Source of the DNA: DASVBE01 sp963770375
GTDB taxonomy: Bacteria > Actinomycetota > Actinomycetes > Streptosporangiales > Streptosporangiaceae
Assembly: GCA_963770375.1 (NCBI GenBank)
Contig: CAVYPM010000009.1
Coordinates: 221,471-285,470 of the forward strand
DNA length: 64,000 nt
Direction: 5' to 3'
Positions 16,715 through 25,041 of the stretch are shown here, in pieces. The position numbers and the translations under genes were made by a program. Numbering within the stretch: the first letter of the stretch is position 1; each line of letters begins with the position of its first letter. Below the pieces are notes generated by a model that did not search any database, was not told the DNA's origin, and saw nothing but the letters and a program-made list of their open reading frames with translations.

Positions 16715-18100
16715 TTGACCGCTGCGCCCATCGAGCCTGCCGCCGCGCCCCGGCGCGGCCACCCGCGCCGGCCCGCCGTCCCCACGATCGGCCCCACCTT
16801 CGCCAGCCTGGGCGTCCCCGAGCCGGTCGTCACGGTGCTGGCCGAGGCCGGCATCACCAGCCCGTTCCCGATCCAGGCCGCGACGCTGCCGGATGCGCTG
16901 GCCGGCCGGGACATCCTCGGCCGCGGCCAGACGGGCTCCGGCAAGACGCTGGCGTTCAGCATCCCGCTGACCGAAGCCCTGGCCGGAGGGCGCACCGCAG
17001 CGGGCCGTCCCCGCGGGCTGGTTCTGGTCCCGACCCGGGAACTGGCCAGCCAGGTCTGCTCGGTGCTGGAGCCGCTCGCCGAGGCGCTGGGCCTCAGCGT
17101 GGTCACCATCTACGGTGGCGTGCCGCAGGGCCGGCAGGTCGCGGCGCTGCGCAAGCGCGCCGACATCGTGGTCGCCTGCCCCGGCCGGCTGGCCGACCTG
17201 ATCGAGCAGGGCCACTGCCACCTGGGCGACGTGGAAGTGAGCGTGCTCGACGAGGCCGACCACATGGCCGACCTCGGGTTCCTGCCCATCGTCCGGCGGC
17301 TGCTTGCCGCCACCCCGGCCAACGGCCAGCGGCTGCTGTTCTCCGCCACGCTCGACCACGAGGTCGACGTCCTGTCCCGGCGGTTCCTTGACCGCCCGGC
17401 CGTGCACTCGGTTGACCCCGACGAGGTCCCGCTGCCGGTGGTCCACCACGTGCTGACCGCCTCGGCCGCGGACCGGGTCGGCGTGGTGACCGCCCTGGCC
17501 GCCGGGCAGCAGCGGTCGCTGATCTTCACCCGGACGAGGCACGGCGCCAGAAGGCTGGCCCGCCAGCTCACCGCGGCCGGCATCCCGGCCGCCGAACTGC
17601 ACGGCGACCTGGCCCAGAACGCGCGGGAGCGGAACCTGGCCGCGTTCGCGTCCGGCGCGGTCCGTGTGCTGGTGGCCACCGACATCGCCGCCCGCGGCCT
17701 GCATGTGGACGGGATCGGCCTGGTCATCCACGCTGACCCGCCCGCCGAGGAAAAGGCCCTGGTGCACCGTTCCGGCCGGACCGCCAGGGCCGGGGCCAGC
17801 GGAACCGTCATCACGGTGCAGACCGACGAGCAGTCCCGCAGTGTCAGCACCCTGATGCGGCGGGCCGGTGTCGTCCCGCGGCGGGCCACGGTGCGCCCGG
17901 ACAGCGAGCTGCTGGGGACCCTGGCGGGCCCGCGCGCGGAGCTGGTCAGGCCGGCCCGCCGCCCGGCTGGCCAGACCCGGCCAGCCCGGCCGGACTCGGC
18001 TACCAGCCGGGATCGAGCGCCGGGCGGTGCAAGGCCAGCACGTGCTCGTGGGTCTCGCGCTCGGCGGCCAGCCGGGCCTCGCCGTTCCGGCAGAAGATGA
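16715..18100 (+). CDS. DEAD-box ATP-dependent RNA helicase
   Basis: A 461-residue helicase with all core motifs: Q-motif GITSPFPIQ, GQTGSGKT (Walker A), PTREL, LDEAD (Walker B), SAT, ARGLHVDG and HRSGRTAR. The last ~80 residues are a basic Arg/Pro/Ala tail of the sort that binds RNA non-specifically. The start is TTG at 16715 with AGAGGAA 4-5 bases upstream; no ATG is available in frame. Pairing with a divergent cold-shock protein suggests a shared role in RNA remodelling at low temperature. The last 101 bp overlap the 3' end of lysA on the other strand. Confidence 0.92.
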   Translation: MTAAPIEPAAAPRRGHPRRPAVPTIGPTFASLGVPEPVVTVLAEAGITSPFPIQAATLPDALAGRDILGRGQTGSGKTLAFSIPLTEALAGGRTAAGRPRGLVLVPTRELASQVCSVLEPLAEALGLSVVTIYGGVPQGRQVAALRKRADIVVACPGRLADLIEQGHCHLGDVEVSVLDEADHMADLGFLPIVRRLLAATPANGQRLLFSATLDHEVDVLSRRFLDRPAVHSVDPDEVPLPVVHHVLTASAADRVGVVTALAAGQQRSLIFTRTRHGARRLARQLTAAGIPAAELHGDLAQNARERNLAAFASGAVRVLVATDIAARGLHVDGIGLVIHADPPAEEKALVHRSGRTARAGASGTVITVQTDEQSRSVSTLMRRAGVVPRRATVRPDSELLGTLAGPRAELVRPARRPAGQTRPARPDSATSRDRAPGGARPARARGSRARRPAGPRRSGRR

Positions 18101-19295
18101 TCGGCGGCCTCAGCGCGCCGTTGTAGTTGTTGGCCAGCGTGTAGGTGTACGCGCCCGTCACCGGCATCACGACCAGATCCCCGACCGCCGGGGCGGGCAG
18201 GCCAAGACCGGCCACCAGCCGGTCACCGGACTCGCACTGGCGGCCCACGAGATCCACGGTCTGGTCCGCGGGCTCGGTCATCCGGGTGGCCACGGCCGCC
18301 TCGTAGCGCTGGCCGGTCAGCGCGATGTCGAGGTTGTCGGCCATGCCGCCGTCCACCGCGACGAACGTCCGGCCGGTCCGCTTGACGGTGCTGACCTGGT
18401 AGAGCGTGACGCAGGACCGGGCCACCAGGGACCGGCCCGGCTCGATGATCAGCTTCGCGCCGGCCGGCAGGTAGGCGTGCGCGGCCCCGGTGACCGTGTC
18501 CAGGTACTCCTCGGTGGCCGGGGCCTTTTCCTGGTAGGTGTAGCGGACGCCGAGCCCGCCGCCGATGTCGTAGACACCGAAGGTGCCCAGCGCGGACACC
18601 GCCTCGACGGCCCGGGCGAACGGCTCGGTGTCCAGGATCTGCGACCCGATGTGCACGTGCAGCCCGTCGAGCCGGAGCCGGCTGCTGGCCCGCACGCGGG
18701 CGATCGCCTCCCGGGCCTGGTCCAGCGGCAGCCCGAACTTGGACGCGTCCCCGCCGGTGGCCATCGACTCGTGGGTCTGCACGTCCACGCCGGGGATGAT
18801 CCGGATCAGGACCCCCTGCTCCCCGGTGACCAGGCTCTCCAGCCGGTCGATGTCGTCGAAGTTGTCCACCACCACGGCGGCGATCCCGGCTTCGGCGGCC
18901 ATCCGGATCTCGGCCGTGGTCTTGGCGTTGCCGTGCAGGTACATCCGCTCCGGCGGCACGCCGGCGGCCCGCGCCATGAGGAATTCACCGGCCCCGGCGA
19001 CGTCGATGCCCAGGCCTTCGTCATTGAACAGGCGGTACGCAGCCGCGCAGGGGAATGACTTGGACGCGAACAGGACTTCGCTGTCGGGATGCCGCGCGGC
19101 CAGTCCGGCGCGCATCCGCTGGGCCTGCTGGCGCAGGCCCTCCTCGTCCACGATGTAGGCCGGGGTGCCGAAGCGGGCCGCCAGCTCGCGGACCCCGACG
19201 CCGCCGACGGCCAGCTCACCGCCGTCCGCCACGCTCGCGTGCTCCGGGTAAATCGACAGGATGTCCTGGTCCTGGCCAGGCGAGACGGGCTCCAC
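18000..19295 (-). CDS. lysA: Diaminopimelate decarboxylase
   Basis: A 431-residue fold-type III PLP enzyme that makes L-lysine from meso-diaminopimelate. FASKSFPC carries the PLP lysine, HVHIGSQ, DIGGGLGVRY and IEPGRSLVA bind phosphate and substrate, and CESGDRL near the C-terminus supplies the active-site Cys from the partner subunit. The start is GTG at 19295. No other lysine or threonine gene is adjacent, unlike the lysA-hom-thrC order common in actinobacteria, so this may be a stand-alone or second copy. Its 3' end overlaps the helicase gene. Confidence 0.93.
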   Translation of the reverse strand: MEPVSPGQDQDILSIYPEHASVADGGELAVGGVGVRELAARFGTPAYIVDEEGLRQQAQRMRAGLAARHPDSEVLFASKSFPCAAAYRLFNDEGLGIDVAGAGEFLMARAAGVPPERMYLHGNAKTTAEIRMAAEAGIAAVVVDNFDDIDRLESLVTGEQGVLIRIIPGVDVQTHESMATGGDASKFGLPLDQAREAIARVRASSRLRLDGLHVHIGSQILDTEPFARAVEAVSALGTFGVYDIGGGLGVRYTYQEKAPATEEYLDTVTGAAHAYLPAGAKLIIEPGRSLVARSCVTLYQVSTVKRTGRTFVAVDGGMADNLDIALTGQRYEAAVATRMTEPADQTVDLVGRQCESGDRLVAGLGLPAPAVGDLVVMPVTGAYTYTLANNYNGALRPPIIFCRNGEARLAAERETHEHVLALHRPALDPGW

Positions 19296-19349
19296 GCCGC
19301 TCAGTTAACACCACCGTGCCGGGGTTATCCCAGGGCCCAGGGGCCGGTC

Positions 19350-19871
19350 CTAGTCGCGGCCGGGGCCGTCCGGTCCTGGCAGGTGCCGGTAGCCAGGGTG
19401 GATGCCGGGCCGCAGGCCGTGCCCGGCGGCGAGCCGGGCCAGCAGGTCCGACAGCTGGCGCCGCTGCGCCGGGCTGAGCGGCGCGGCGATGGCCGCCTCG
19501 TGCGCCGCCGCGGCCTGGCCGAGCACAGCCATCGCGTCGCGGCCGGCGTCGGTCAGGTGCAGCGCGTAGTTCCTGCGGTCCTCGGTGTTGCGGCGGCGCT
19601 CGACCAGGCCGCGCTGTTCCAGGCCGTCGACGAGCGCGACCAGCCGGCTCGGCCGGGCGCCGAGCTGGGCCGCGATCTGCTGCTGGCTCTGCCCCGGCGC
19701 GCGGCTGATCAGCCGGAGCAGCCCGGCCTCCGGCGGGGTGAAGCCCACTTCCGCGGCGCGCTCGCCAAACTGCCCGGCGGCGAACGCACCCAGCTGGGCG
19801 AGCAGAAACGCGATCTCGGTCTCCTTGGGGCCCGGCGCGTCACGCCGTCCTGGTGCTGCCACGGTCAGCAT
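19350..19871 (-). CDS. MarR-family transcriptional regulator
   Basis: A 173-residue winged-helix regulator: GQSQQQIAAQLGARPSRLVALVDGLEQRGLVERRRNTEDRRNY is a full MarR helix-turn-helix and wing. It diverges from a small membrane-protein gene, and an inverted repeat sits in the 79-bp gap between them. This arrangement implies repression of itself and the neighbour with relief by a phenolic or other small ligand; the ligand is unknown. Confidence 0.88.
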   Translation of the reverse strand: MLTVAAPGRRDAPGPKETEIAFLLAQLGAFAAGQFGERAAEVGFTPPEAGLLRLISRAPGQSQQQIAAQLGARPSRLVALVDGLEQRGLVERRRNTEDRRNYALHLTDAGRDAMAVLGQAAAAHEAAIAAPLSPAQRRQLSDLLARLAAGHGLRPGIHPGYRHLPGPDGPGRD

Positions 19872-19883
19872 AGTACAGGTTTG

Positions 19884-19901
19884 ACAATCATTCTAGATTG
19901 T
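19884..19901. promoter_or_regulatory. MarR operator candidate
   Basis: Perfect inverted repeat ACAATC-N6-GATTGT in an AT-rich island between the divergent MarR gene and membrane-protein gene. Confidence 0.55.
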
Positions 19902-19950
19902 AATTATTTTTAAGATGTCATCGTTTGACGGCAACCTACGGGAGGCTCAC

Positions 19951-20682
19951 ATGTCCGCACCGGACCGCACGGCATCAGCCAGCCCCATCCCGGCCAGCAC
20001 GGCTCCAGCCAGCCCGGGCCGCGTGACCCGGCGGCAGGGCGGCCCGCCGCCGCTGATACCCGCGCTGGTCTACGGGGCCCTGCTGATTGCGGCCGTCGCC
20101 CTGCTGGCCGGCGCGCCGCATCCGGGCACCCCGGCGGCCAGCGCGCTGGCCTGGGACCGGGCGCACACCGGCGTCCTGCACGCCGCCGCGCTGGTCGTCT
20201 TCGGGGCGGCAGTGCCGCTGGCCATCTGGACGGCCACCATCTACCGGCGGCTGCGGACCCTCGGCGTGACCGCCCCCGGCGCGGTCATCGGCCTGTCCGG
20301 TGGCCTGCTGGCATCCGCCTCGCTGGCCCTGTCCGGACTTGTGATCTGGACGCTGGCCGAGACCGCCCCCTCGATTAGCCCGGCCCTGGCCCAGGTCCTC
20401 ATGGACCTCAGCTTCGCGGCCGGCGCGGCCGGCTTCGTGGTGCCGTTGGCTCTTCTCCTGGCCGGGGTGGCTGTCCCGTCGCTGATCCTGCGGCTGACCC
20501 CGCGGCCGTTCGCCTGGGCCGGCCTGGTCATCGCCGCAGTCGGCGTGGTGTCCACGTTCACCCTGGTCACCCCGGCCCTGGACGCCACCCTGCCCATTGC
20601 CCGGTTCGGCGGCCTGGCCTGGATCATCGCGGCCAGCCTCCTGCTCCCGGCGAACCGGCACCAGATCCGCGCCGCATCCTGA
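19951..20682 (+). CDS. Small polytopic membrane protein, function unknown
   Basis: A 243-residue protein with a Ser/Pro/Ala-rich cytoplasmic N-terminus of ~35 residues and about six hydrophobic segments. A conserved-looking RAHTGVLHAAALVVFG follows the first loop. ATG 19951 with GGGAGG 6 bases upstream is preferred to the ORF start at 19915. I do not recognise the family. Divergence from a MarR gene with an operator in the gap suggests an inducible stress or efflux-related role, which remains a guess. Confidence 0.65.
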   Translation: MSAPDRTASASPIPASTAPASPGRVTRRQGGPPPLIPALVYGALLIAAVALLAGAPHPGTPAASALAWDRAHTGVLHAAALVVFGAAVPLAIWTATIYRRLRTLGVTAPGAVIGLSGGLLASASLALSGLVIWTLAETAPSISPALAQVLMDLSFAAGAAGFVVPLALLLAGVAVPSLILRLTPRPFAWAGLVIAAVGVVSTFTLVTPALDATLPIARFGGLAWIIAASLLLPANRHQIRAAS

Positions 20683-20775
20683 GCCAGGAACGCTCACGGT
20701 TCCCGGGAGACTGGGCGGGAATACTCCATGACCTGCCTGGCACCCGGCGGGAGGCCGCCGGAGAAGGAGGAGCCG

Positions 20776-21285
20776 ATGTCCTGGACTCTCGACGGCCCGG
20801 GCGGCGCGGCCGTCATGCGCGCCGCGGACGCCGAGGCGATGTCCACCGGGCAGGTCAGTGCGCGCCTGCTGCTGGACTCCAGCGCCACTCACGAGGCGGC
20901 CAGCGTGGTGCGGGTCGCGCTGGCCGAGGGCGCGGACGGGGCCGTGCCGCACCGGCACGACAAGTCCAGTGAGCTTTTCTACGTCCTGTCCGGCTCGGTC
21001 CAGCTGCTGGCCGGCGAGGAGGTCCTGACCGCGGGGGAGGGCGACCTGGCGGTGGTCCCGCCCGGCCTGCCGCACGCGTTCGCCGCGCCGCCTGGCTCTG
21101 GCGGCGAGCTGCTGATCATCATCACCCCCGGGGTGGAGCGGTTCGAGTACTTCCGGCACCTGGGCCGGCTCGTGGCCGGCCAGGAGACGCTGGAGAGCCT
21201 GCTCGCCGTGCAGGAGCGCTACGACACGTATTTCCTGCCCAGCGAGCCCTGGCAGAAGACCCGATCCGGGCCCGCTACTGGCTGA
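20776..21285 (+). CDS. Cupin-domain protein (quercetinase/dioxygenase-like)
   Basis: A 169-residue single-cupin protein. Motif 1 is PHRHDKSSELFYVLSG (two His, Glu) and motif 2 PPGLPHAFA (His), forming a 3-His/1-Glu metal site. ATG 20776 is preceded by GGAGGAG. Members bind Fe, Mn or Ni and act as dioxygenases, isomerases or sugar-binding regulators. Substrate unknown. It lies convergent to the MDR oxidoreductase gene, with stops 13 bp apart. Confidence 0.75.
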   Translation: MSWTLDGPGGAAVMRAADAEAMSTGQVSARLLLDSSATHEAASVVRVALAEGADGAVPHRHDKSSELFYVLSGSVQLLAGEEVLTAGEGDLAVVPPGLPHAFAAPPGSGGELLIIITPGVERFEYFRHLGRLVAGQETLESLLAVQERYDTYFLPSEPWQKTRSGPATG

Positions 21286-21298
21286 GCGTGAAGCGGGA

Positions 21299-22435
21299 CT
21301 ACCCGTTCGGGGTGATGAGGTACTTCTGGCCGGTGGCCTGCCGGCTGTAGGCGCTGACCGCGTCCGGCTGCAGCGCCCCGGCCAGCGTCACCTCCGCGGT
21401 GTACTGGCTGGCGAAGATCGTGCCCAGCCCGGCCGCCACCCGGTCGCGCAACTCGACCACCTTGGCCAGCCCGGCCTTGGCCAGGAACGGGGTGAGCAGC
21501 CAGCCGCCCACGCCCCAGGCCATGCCGTAGCCCCGGGTCAGCTCGGTCGGCCCGCGGTCCAGGCCGCCGTAGATGTAGACCTGCTTGTGCGTCGCCGACC
21601 CGTACCGGCTGAACTCGGCACCCTCGCTGAGCGCCGCTTCCATGCCGGTCAGGATCTGGCTGGCGAGCTTCCCGCCGCCGATCGCGTCGAACGCGATGGT
21701 GGCCGAGGTCGCCTTGATCGCCGCGGTCAGCTCGGTCATGAAGTCCGGCGAGGCCGAGTTGCACACCCACGTAGCACCGGCCGCGCGCAGCAGGTCCGCC
21801 TGGGCGTCCGAGCGGACGATGCAGACCAGCGGGATGCCGTCGGCCAGGCACAGGCGGTTGAGCATCTGGCCCAGGTTCGACGCGGCCGCGGTGTGCACCA
21901 GCGCGGTGTGCCCCTCGGCCCGCATCGTCTCCACCATGCCCAGCACGGTCAGCGGGTTCACGAACGCCGAGGCGCCGTCCACGGCCCGGGTCCCGTCCGG
22001 CAGCTCCAGGCAGAGAAACGCCTCGGCCTGCCGGTACTGCGCGTACATCCCGCCGCCGGCCACCGCGACCAGCTTGCCGAGCAGGGCCTGCGCGGCCGCC
22101 GAGGACCCGGCTGCGACCACGGTCCCGGCGCCCTCGTTGCCGGCCGGCAGCGACTGGCCCACCCGGGCGGCGGCGGCCCGCACCGCCCCGGGCGGCAGCG
22201 GCGCGGTAACCACCGGCCGGTCCGGCGTGCCGCCGTAGGCGGCCTGGGTCACGTCCGCGCCGGCCAGCAGCAGGCCGAGGTCGGACGGGTTGATCGGGGC
22301 CGCCTCGACGCGGATGATCACCTGGTCCGGGCCCGGCGCCGGGACCTCCGCCTCGGCCAGCGACAGCTCGACCGTCTGCGCGTCGGTGACCAGCGAGCGC
22401 AGCTGAAGCCCGGTAGCCGGAACCTGATCTGCCAT
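21299..22435 (-). CDS. MDR-family NAD(P)H oxidoreductase (quinone-oxidoreductase-like)
   Basis: A 378-residue medium-chain reductase/dehydrogenase. The N-terminal GroES-like part has VIIRVEAAPINPSDLG; the Rossmann part has VHTAAASNLGQMLNRL and DAIGGGKLASQIL. The Cys/His zinc ligands of alcohol dehydrogenases are absent, fitting quinone or enoyl reductases. ATG 22435 has GGGAG upstream; the ORF start at 22546 adds an arginine-rich stretch that overlaps regulatory DNA. A paired CGATG-N3-CATCG element (22551-22593) lies ~115 bp upstream, in the orientation facing this gene. Confidence 0.8.
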   Translation of the reverse strand: MADQVPATGLQLRSLVTDAQTVELSLAEAEVPAPGPDQVIIRVEAAPINPSDLGLLLAGADVTQAAYGGTPDRPVVTAPLPPGAVRAAAARVGQSLPAGNEGAGTVVAAGSSAAAQALLGKLVAVAGGGMYAQYRQAEAFLCLELPDGTRAVDGASAFVNPLTVLGMVETMRAEGHTALVHTAAASNLGQMLNRLCLADGIPLVCIVRSDAQADLLRAAGATWVCNSASPDFMTELTAAIKATSATIAFDAIGGGKLASQILTGMEAALSEGAEFSRYGSATHKQVYIYGGLDRGPTELTRGYGMAWGVGGWLLTPFLAKAGLAKVVELRDRVAAGLGTIFASQYTAEVTLAGALQPDAVSAYSRQATGQKYLITPNG

Positions 22436-22550
22436 CTGCGTCTCCCGCCGCCGACCGCGCCAGCACAGCCGCCCGCGCAGGACATTAGCGGCCCGCCCGC
22501 GCCGCCCGCTAGCCCGCCCGGGGCCGGCGCCGCCCATCCTCGGCACGCGT

Positions 22551-22593
22551 CGATGTGCCGTCGCTGGGCCTCAGCACCCGCGATGGGACATCG
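22551..22593 (-). promoter_or_regulatory. Paired-dyad element A1 (faces MDR gene)
   Basis: CGATGTGCCGTCG (22551-22563) and CGATGGGACATCG (22581-22593), centres 30 bp apart. Read on the minus strand, the spacer has GGGTGCTGAGGCCCAG, which aligns with the spacer of element A3 (GGGTTCTATACCTAG). The outer arms form a perfect CGCGTCGATGT inverted repeat. Confidence 0.65.
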
Positions 22594-22627
22594 ACGCGGT
22601 GAGGCAGGAGCGGGGCCACCGCCGCGA

Positions 22628-22671
22628 CGATGGGCCATCGCACGGCCTGTAGCCCGGGCGATGGCCCATCG
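22628..22671 (+). promoter_or_regulatory. Paired-dyad element A2 (faces SDR gene)
   Basis: CGATGGGCCATCG (22628-22640) and CGATGGCCCATCG (22659-22671), centres 31 bp apart, also a perfect 17-bp inverted repeat overall. It shares the block CATCGCACGG after the first dyad with element A3. It ends 71 bp before the SDR start codon. Confidence 0.7.
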
Positions 22672-22742
22672 TCGTGCGGGTCGGTGCCGTGGGGAGCCAG
22701 GCCGTAGGCTCCTGCTGCGCAGGCGACCCCAGGGAGGACCGG

Positions 22743-23555
22743 ATGAGCGCGGAGACCAGCCAGCCGGGACCGCCGGCCGCGGTGATCACCGGGGCCGGGA
22801 CCGGCATCGGCGCGGCGGTGGCCAGGCGGCTGGCGGCCGGCGGCACGCCGGTCGTGCTCACCGGGCGGCGGCCCCAGCCGCTCCGCGACGTCGCCGCGGA
22901 CCTGGGCGACGCGGCGCTGGTCGTGCCCGGCGACGCCGGGTCAGCCGCGGACATGACCCGGGTGGTGCAGGCCGCCATCGCGCGGTTCGGCGGGATCGGC
23001 GTGCTGGTCGCCAACGCGGGCGGGGCCGGGGCGGGCACCGCGGCCGGCGTGGACGACGCCGCCTGGGCGCAGGCCCTCCACGTCAACCTGACCACCTGCC
23101 TGGTGGCCGCCCGCGCGTGCCTGCCCGAGCTGATCCGCAGCAAAGGCGCCATCGTCGTGGTCTCCTCCATCGCGGGCCTGGCCGCCTCGCCGGAGTCGGT
23201 CGGCTACGTCACCGCCAAGCACGGGATGATCGGCCTGGCCCGGTCGATGGCCAGGGACTTCGGCCCGCAGGGGGTAAGGGTCAACACGGTCTGCCCGGGC
23301 TGGGTGCGCACGCCGATGGCGGACGAGGAGATGGACCAGCTGGCCAGCCTGCGCGGGCTGGCCAGCCGGGACGACGCCTACGCGCTGGCCACCTCGCAGG
23401 TGCCGCTGCGCCGCCCGGCCGACGCCGCCGAGGTGGCCGAGGTGATCGCGTTCCTGGCTAGCCCGCAGGCCTCCGCGGTGACCGGCGCGGTGCTCACGGC
23501 CGACTGCGGGGCCACCGCGGTGGACCTGCCCACGGTCGCCTACGACGTGCCCTGA
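22743..23555 (+). CDS. Short-chain dehydrogenase/reductase
   Basis: A 270-residue classical SDR: cofactor motif TGAGTGIG, NAG at the end of strand 4, VSSIAG with the catalytic Ser, YVTAK (Tyr and Lys) and PGWVRTPM. GGGAGGACC precedes ATG 22743. It probably reduces or oxidises a 3-oxoacyl or keto substrate. Element A2 lies directly upstream and a MarR gene follows 53 bp downstream on the same strand, so the pair may form an autoregulated unit. Confidence 0.88.
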   Translation: MSAETSQPGPPAAVITGAGTGIGAAVARRLAAGGTPVVLTGRRPQPLRDVAADLGDAALVVPGDAGSAADMTRVVQAAIARFGGIGVLVANAGGAGAGTAAGVDDAAWAQALHVNLTTCLVAARACLPELIRSKGAIVVVSSIAGLAASPESVGYVTAKHGMIGLARSMARDFGPQGVRVNTVCPGWVRTPMADEEMDQLASLRGLASRDDAYALATSQVPLRRPADAAEVAEVIAFLASPQASAVTGAVLTADCGATAVDLPTVAYDVP

Positions 23556-23608
23556 TCTGGCACGATCTCGCCACTGCGCCCCGCGGCCCGGCCACGTACC
23601 ATCAAGCC

Positions 23609-24133
23609 ATGTCCCGTCGCCTGGCCGCTGGCACCGAGCGCGACCTCGTCCAGGCCGAGCGCGACATCCGCGGCCGGGTCGGCGACCAGCCGCTGGACTT
23701 CGCCGCGATGGCCGCGGTGTCCAACATCTACCGCGCGGCCAACGTCGTGCGGAACCACATGGAACGGCAGGTGCTGGTCGACGAGGACCTGTCCTGGGCC
23801 GCGTTCACCGTGCTGTTCGTGCTGTGGATCTGGGGCGACCAGCAGACCAGGCACCTGGCCGAGGAGGCCGGGGTGACCAAGGGCACGCTGACCGGCGTGC
23901 TGAAGACCCTGGAGAAGCGCGGGCTGGCCCGGCGCCGGGCGCACGACGGCGACGGCCGGCTGGTGCTGGTCAGCCTGGAACCCAAGGGCCTGGCCGTGAT
24001 CGAGCGGCTGTTCCCGGCCTTCAACGAGGGCGAGGCCCGGGTCAGCAGCGGCCTGACCGAGGACGAGAAGAACCAGCTCGCCTCGCTGCTCCGCAAGATC
24101 ATCCGCTCGGCCGAAGCGAGCGCAGCGAGCTAA
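23609..24133 (+). CDS. MarR/SlyA-family transcriptional regulator
   Basis: A 174-residue regulator. A helical dimerisation N-terminus (NIYRAANVVRNHMERQVL) precedes the winged helix (TRHLAEEAGVTKGTLTGVLKTLEKRGLARRRAHDGDGR). Downstream of the SDR gene on the same strand, it is the best local candidate for binding the CGATG-N3-CATCG dyads found upstream of the MDR, SDR and P450 genes, which surround it. That assignment is inference from proximity only. Confidence 0.87.
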   Translation: MSRRLAAGTERDLVQAERDIRGRVGDQPLDFAAMAAVSNIYRAANVVRNHMERQVLVDEDLSWAAFTVLFVLWIWGDQQTRHLAEEAGVTKGTLTGVLKTLEKRGLARRRAHDGDGRLVLVSLEPKGLAVIERLFPAFNEGEARVSSGLTEDEKNQLASLLRKIIRSAEASAAS

Positions 24134-24167
24134 GCCAGCCCGCGCCACCGGGCCGCCGCCGCCGGCT

Positions 24168-24854
24168 CTAGCTTTCCCGCCCCGTGTCCGCGATCAGCAC
24201 CGCGGCCGCGACCAGCGCGTCCGCCCGCTCCCGCGACGCAGCCTCCTGGGCGAAGGTCTCGGCCAGCAGGGCGTCCGGGTCGTGGCCTTCCTTGAGCGCC
24301 TCGGTCCGCCCGCCGGCCTCCAGCCACAGCGAAAGCTGGGCGCCGTCCACCTCGGGGTGGAACTGCACGGCCAGGTGCCGTCCCAGCGCGAAGGCCTGGA
24401 CGCCGATCTCGTTGCGGGCCAGGACCCGCGCGGACGAAGGCGGCAGCGACCGGTCGCCGTGGAACTCCAGCCACGGCCCCGCCGGGACCAGGGCCGGGTC
24501 CGCGGTGTCGACCATGGTCCAGCCGATCTCCTTGCGGGCCGCGGCCTCGACCCGCCCGCCGAACGCCGCGGCCAGCGCCTGCGCGCCGAAGCAGACGCCC
24601 AGCACCGGCACCCCGGCCGCGTCGGCCGCGCGGAGCCAGTCCAGTTCCGCGTCGATCCAGCCCCTGTTCTGCCCCTCGTCGTACACCGAGCAGGTGGCCC
24701 CGAGAAGGATCACGTGGTCCAGGCCGTCGAGCGGCGGCAGCGGGTCAGGCTTGGGGAACAGGTGCACGCTGAGCGTGGCCCCGCGGGCCTCGAACGCCTC
24801 CGCGAGGAACCCCGCCGAGTCCTCCTCGTGATGCCGGATAACTGCGACTCGCAT
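24168..24854 (-). CDS. Class I glutamine amidotransferase-like protein
   Basis: A 228-residue GATase-1 (GMP-synthase glutaminase-like) domain: nucleophile elbow GVCFGAQ, and FHPEVD with the catalytic His and Glu. No synthetase domain is attached. Stand-alone members hydrolyse glutamine or gamma-glutamyl amides, for example the TdnT/AtdA2 proteins that pair with a GS-like ligase in aniline catabolism. A GS-like ligase lies 3 kb away at 27804-29204, so a gamma-glutamyl-amide hydrolase role is plausible. It diverges from the P450 gene, with element A3 in the gap. Confidence 0.8.
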   Translation of the reverse strand: MRVAVIRHHEEDSAGFLAEAFEARGATLSVHLFPKPDPLPPLDGLDHVILLGATCSVYDEGQNRGWIDAELDWLRAADAAGVPVLGVCFGAQALAAAFGGRVEAAARKEIGWTMVDTADPALVPAGPWLEFHGDRSLPPSSARVLARNEIGVQAFALGRHLAVQFHPEVDGAQLSLWLEAGGRTEALKEGHDPDALLAETFAQEAASRERADALVAAAVLIADTGRES

Positions 24855-24905
24855 GAACCACCCTCCGCTGTCCCCAGGCCGCCCGCGCTCCGCCTCGAAT
24901 CTGAT

Positions 24906-24949
24906 CGATGTGCCATCGCACGGGTTCTATACCTAGCAATGTCACATCG
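24906..24949 (+). promoter_or_regulatory. Paired-dyad element A3 (between amidotransferase and P450)
   Basis: CGATGTGCCATCG (24906-24918) and CAATGTCACATCG (24937-24949), centres 31 bp apart; the outer arms GATCGATGTG and CACATCGATC are a perfect inverted repeat. The spacer contains TATACC, a possible -10. It ends 92 bp before the P450 start and 51 bp from the amidotransferase start. Confidence 0.7.
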
Positions 24950-25019
24950 ATCGGAATTCCGCCCGGGACCGGCCCCGGGCCCGGGCCCGCGCCGCGCCAG
25001 ACCATTGCCAGCGCAGCTC

Positions 25020-25033
25020 GTTTGGTGCCAAAC
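25020..25033 (+). promoter_or_regulatory. GTTTGG-N2-CCAAAC operator (P450)
   Basis: Perfect 14-bp palindrome ending 8 bases before the P450 ATG. TTGCCA at 25005-25010 may be the -35. The position implies a near-leaderless transcript blocked by the bound regulator. Confidence 0.7.
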
Positions 25034-25041
25034 TAACTGCC

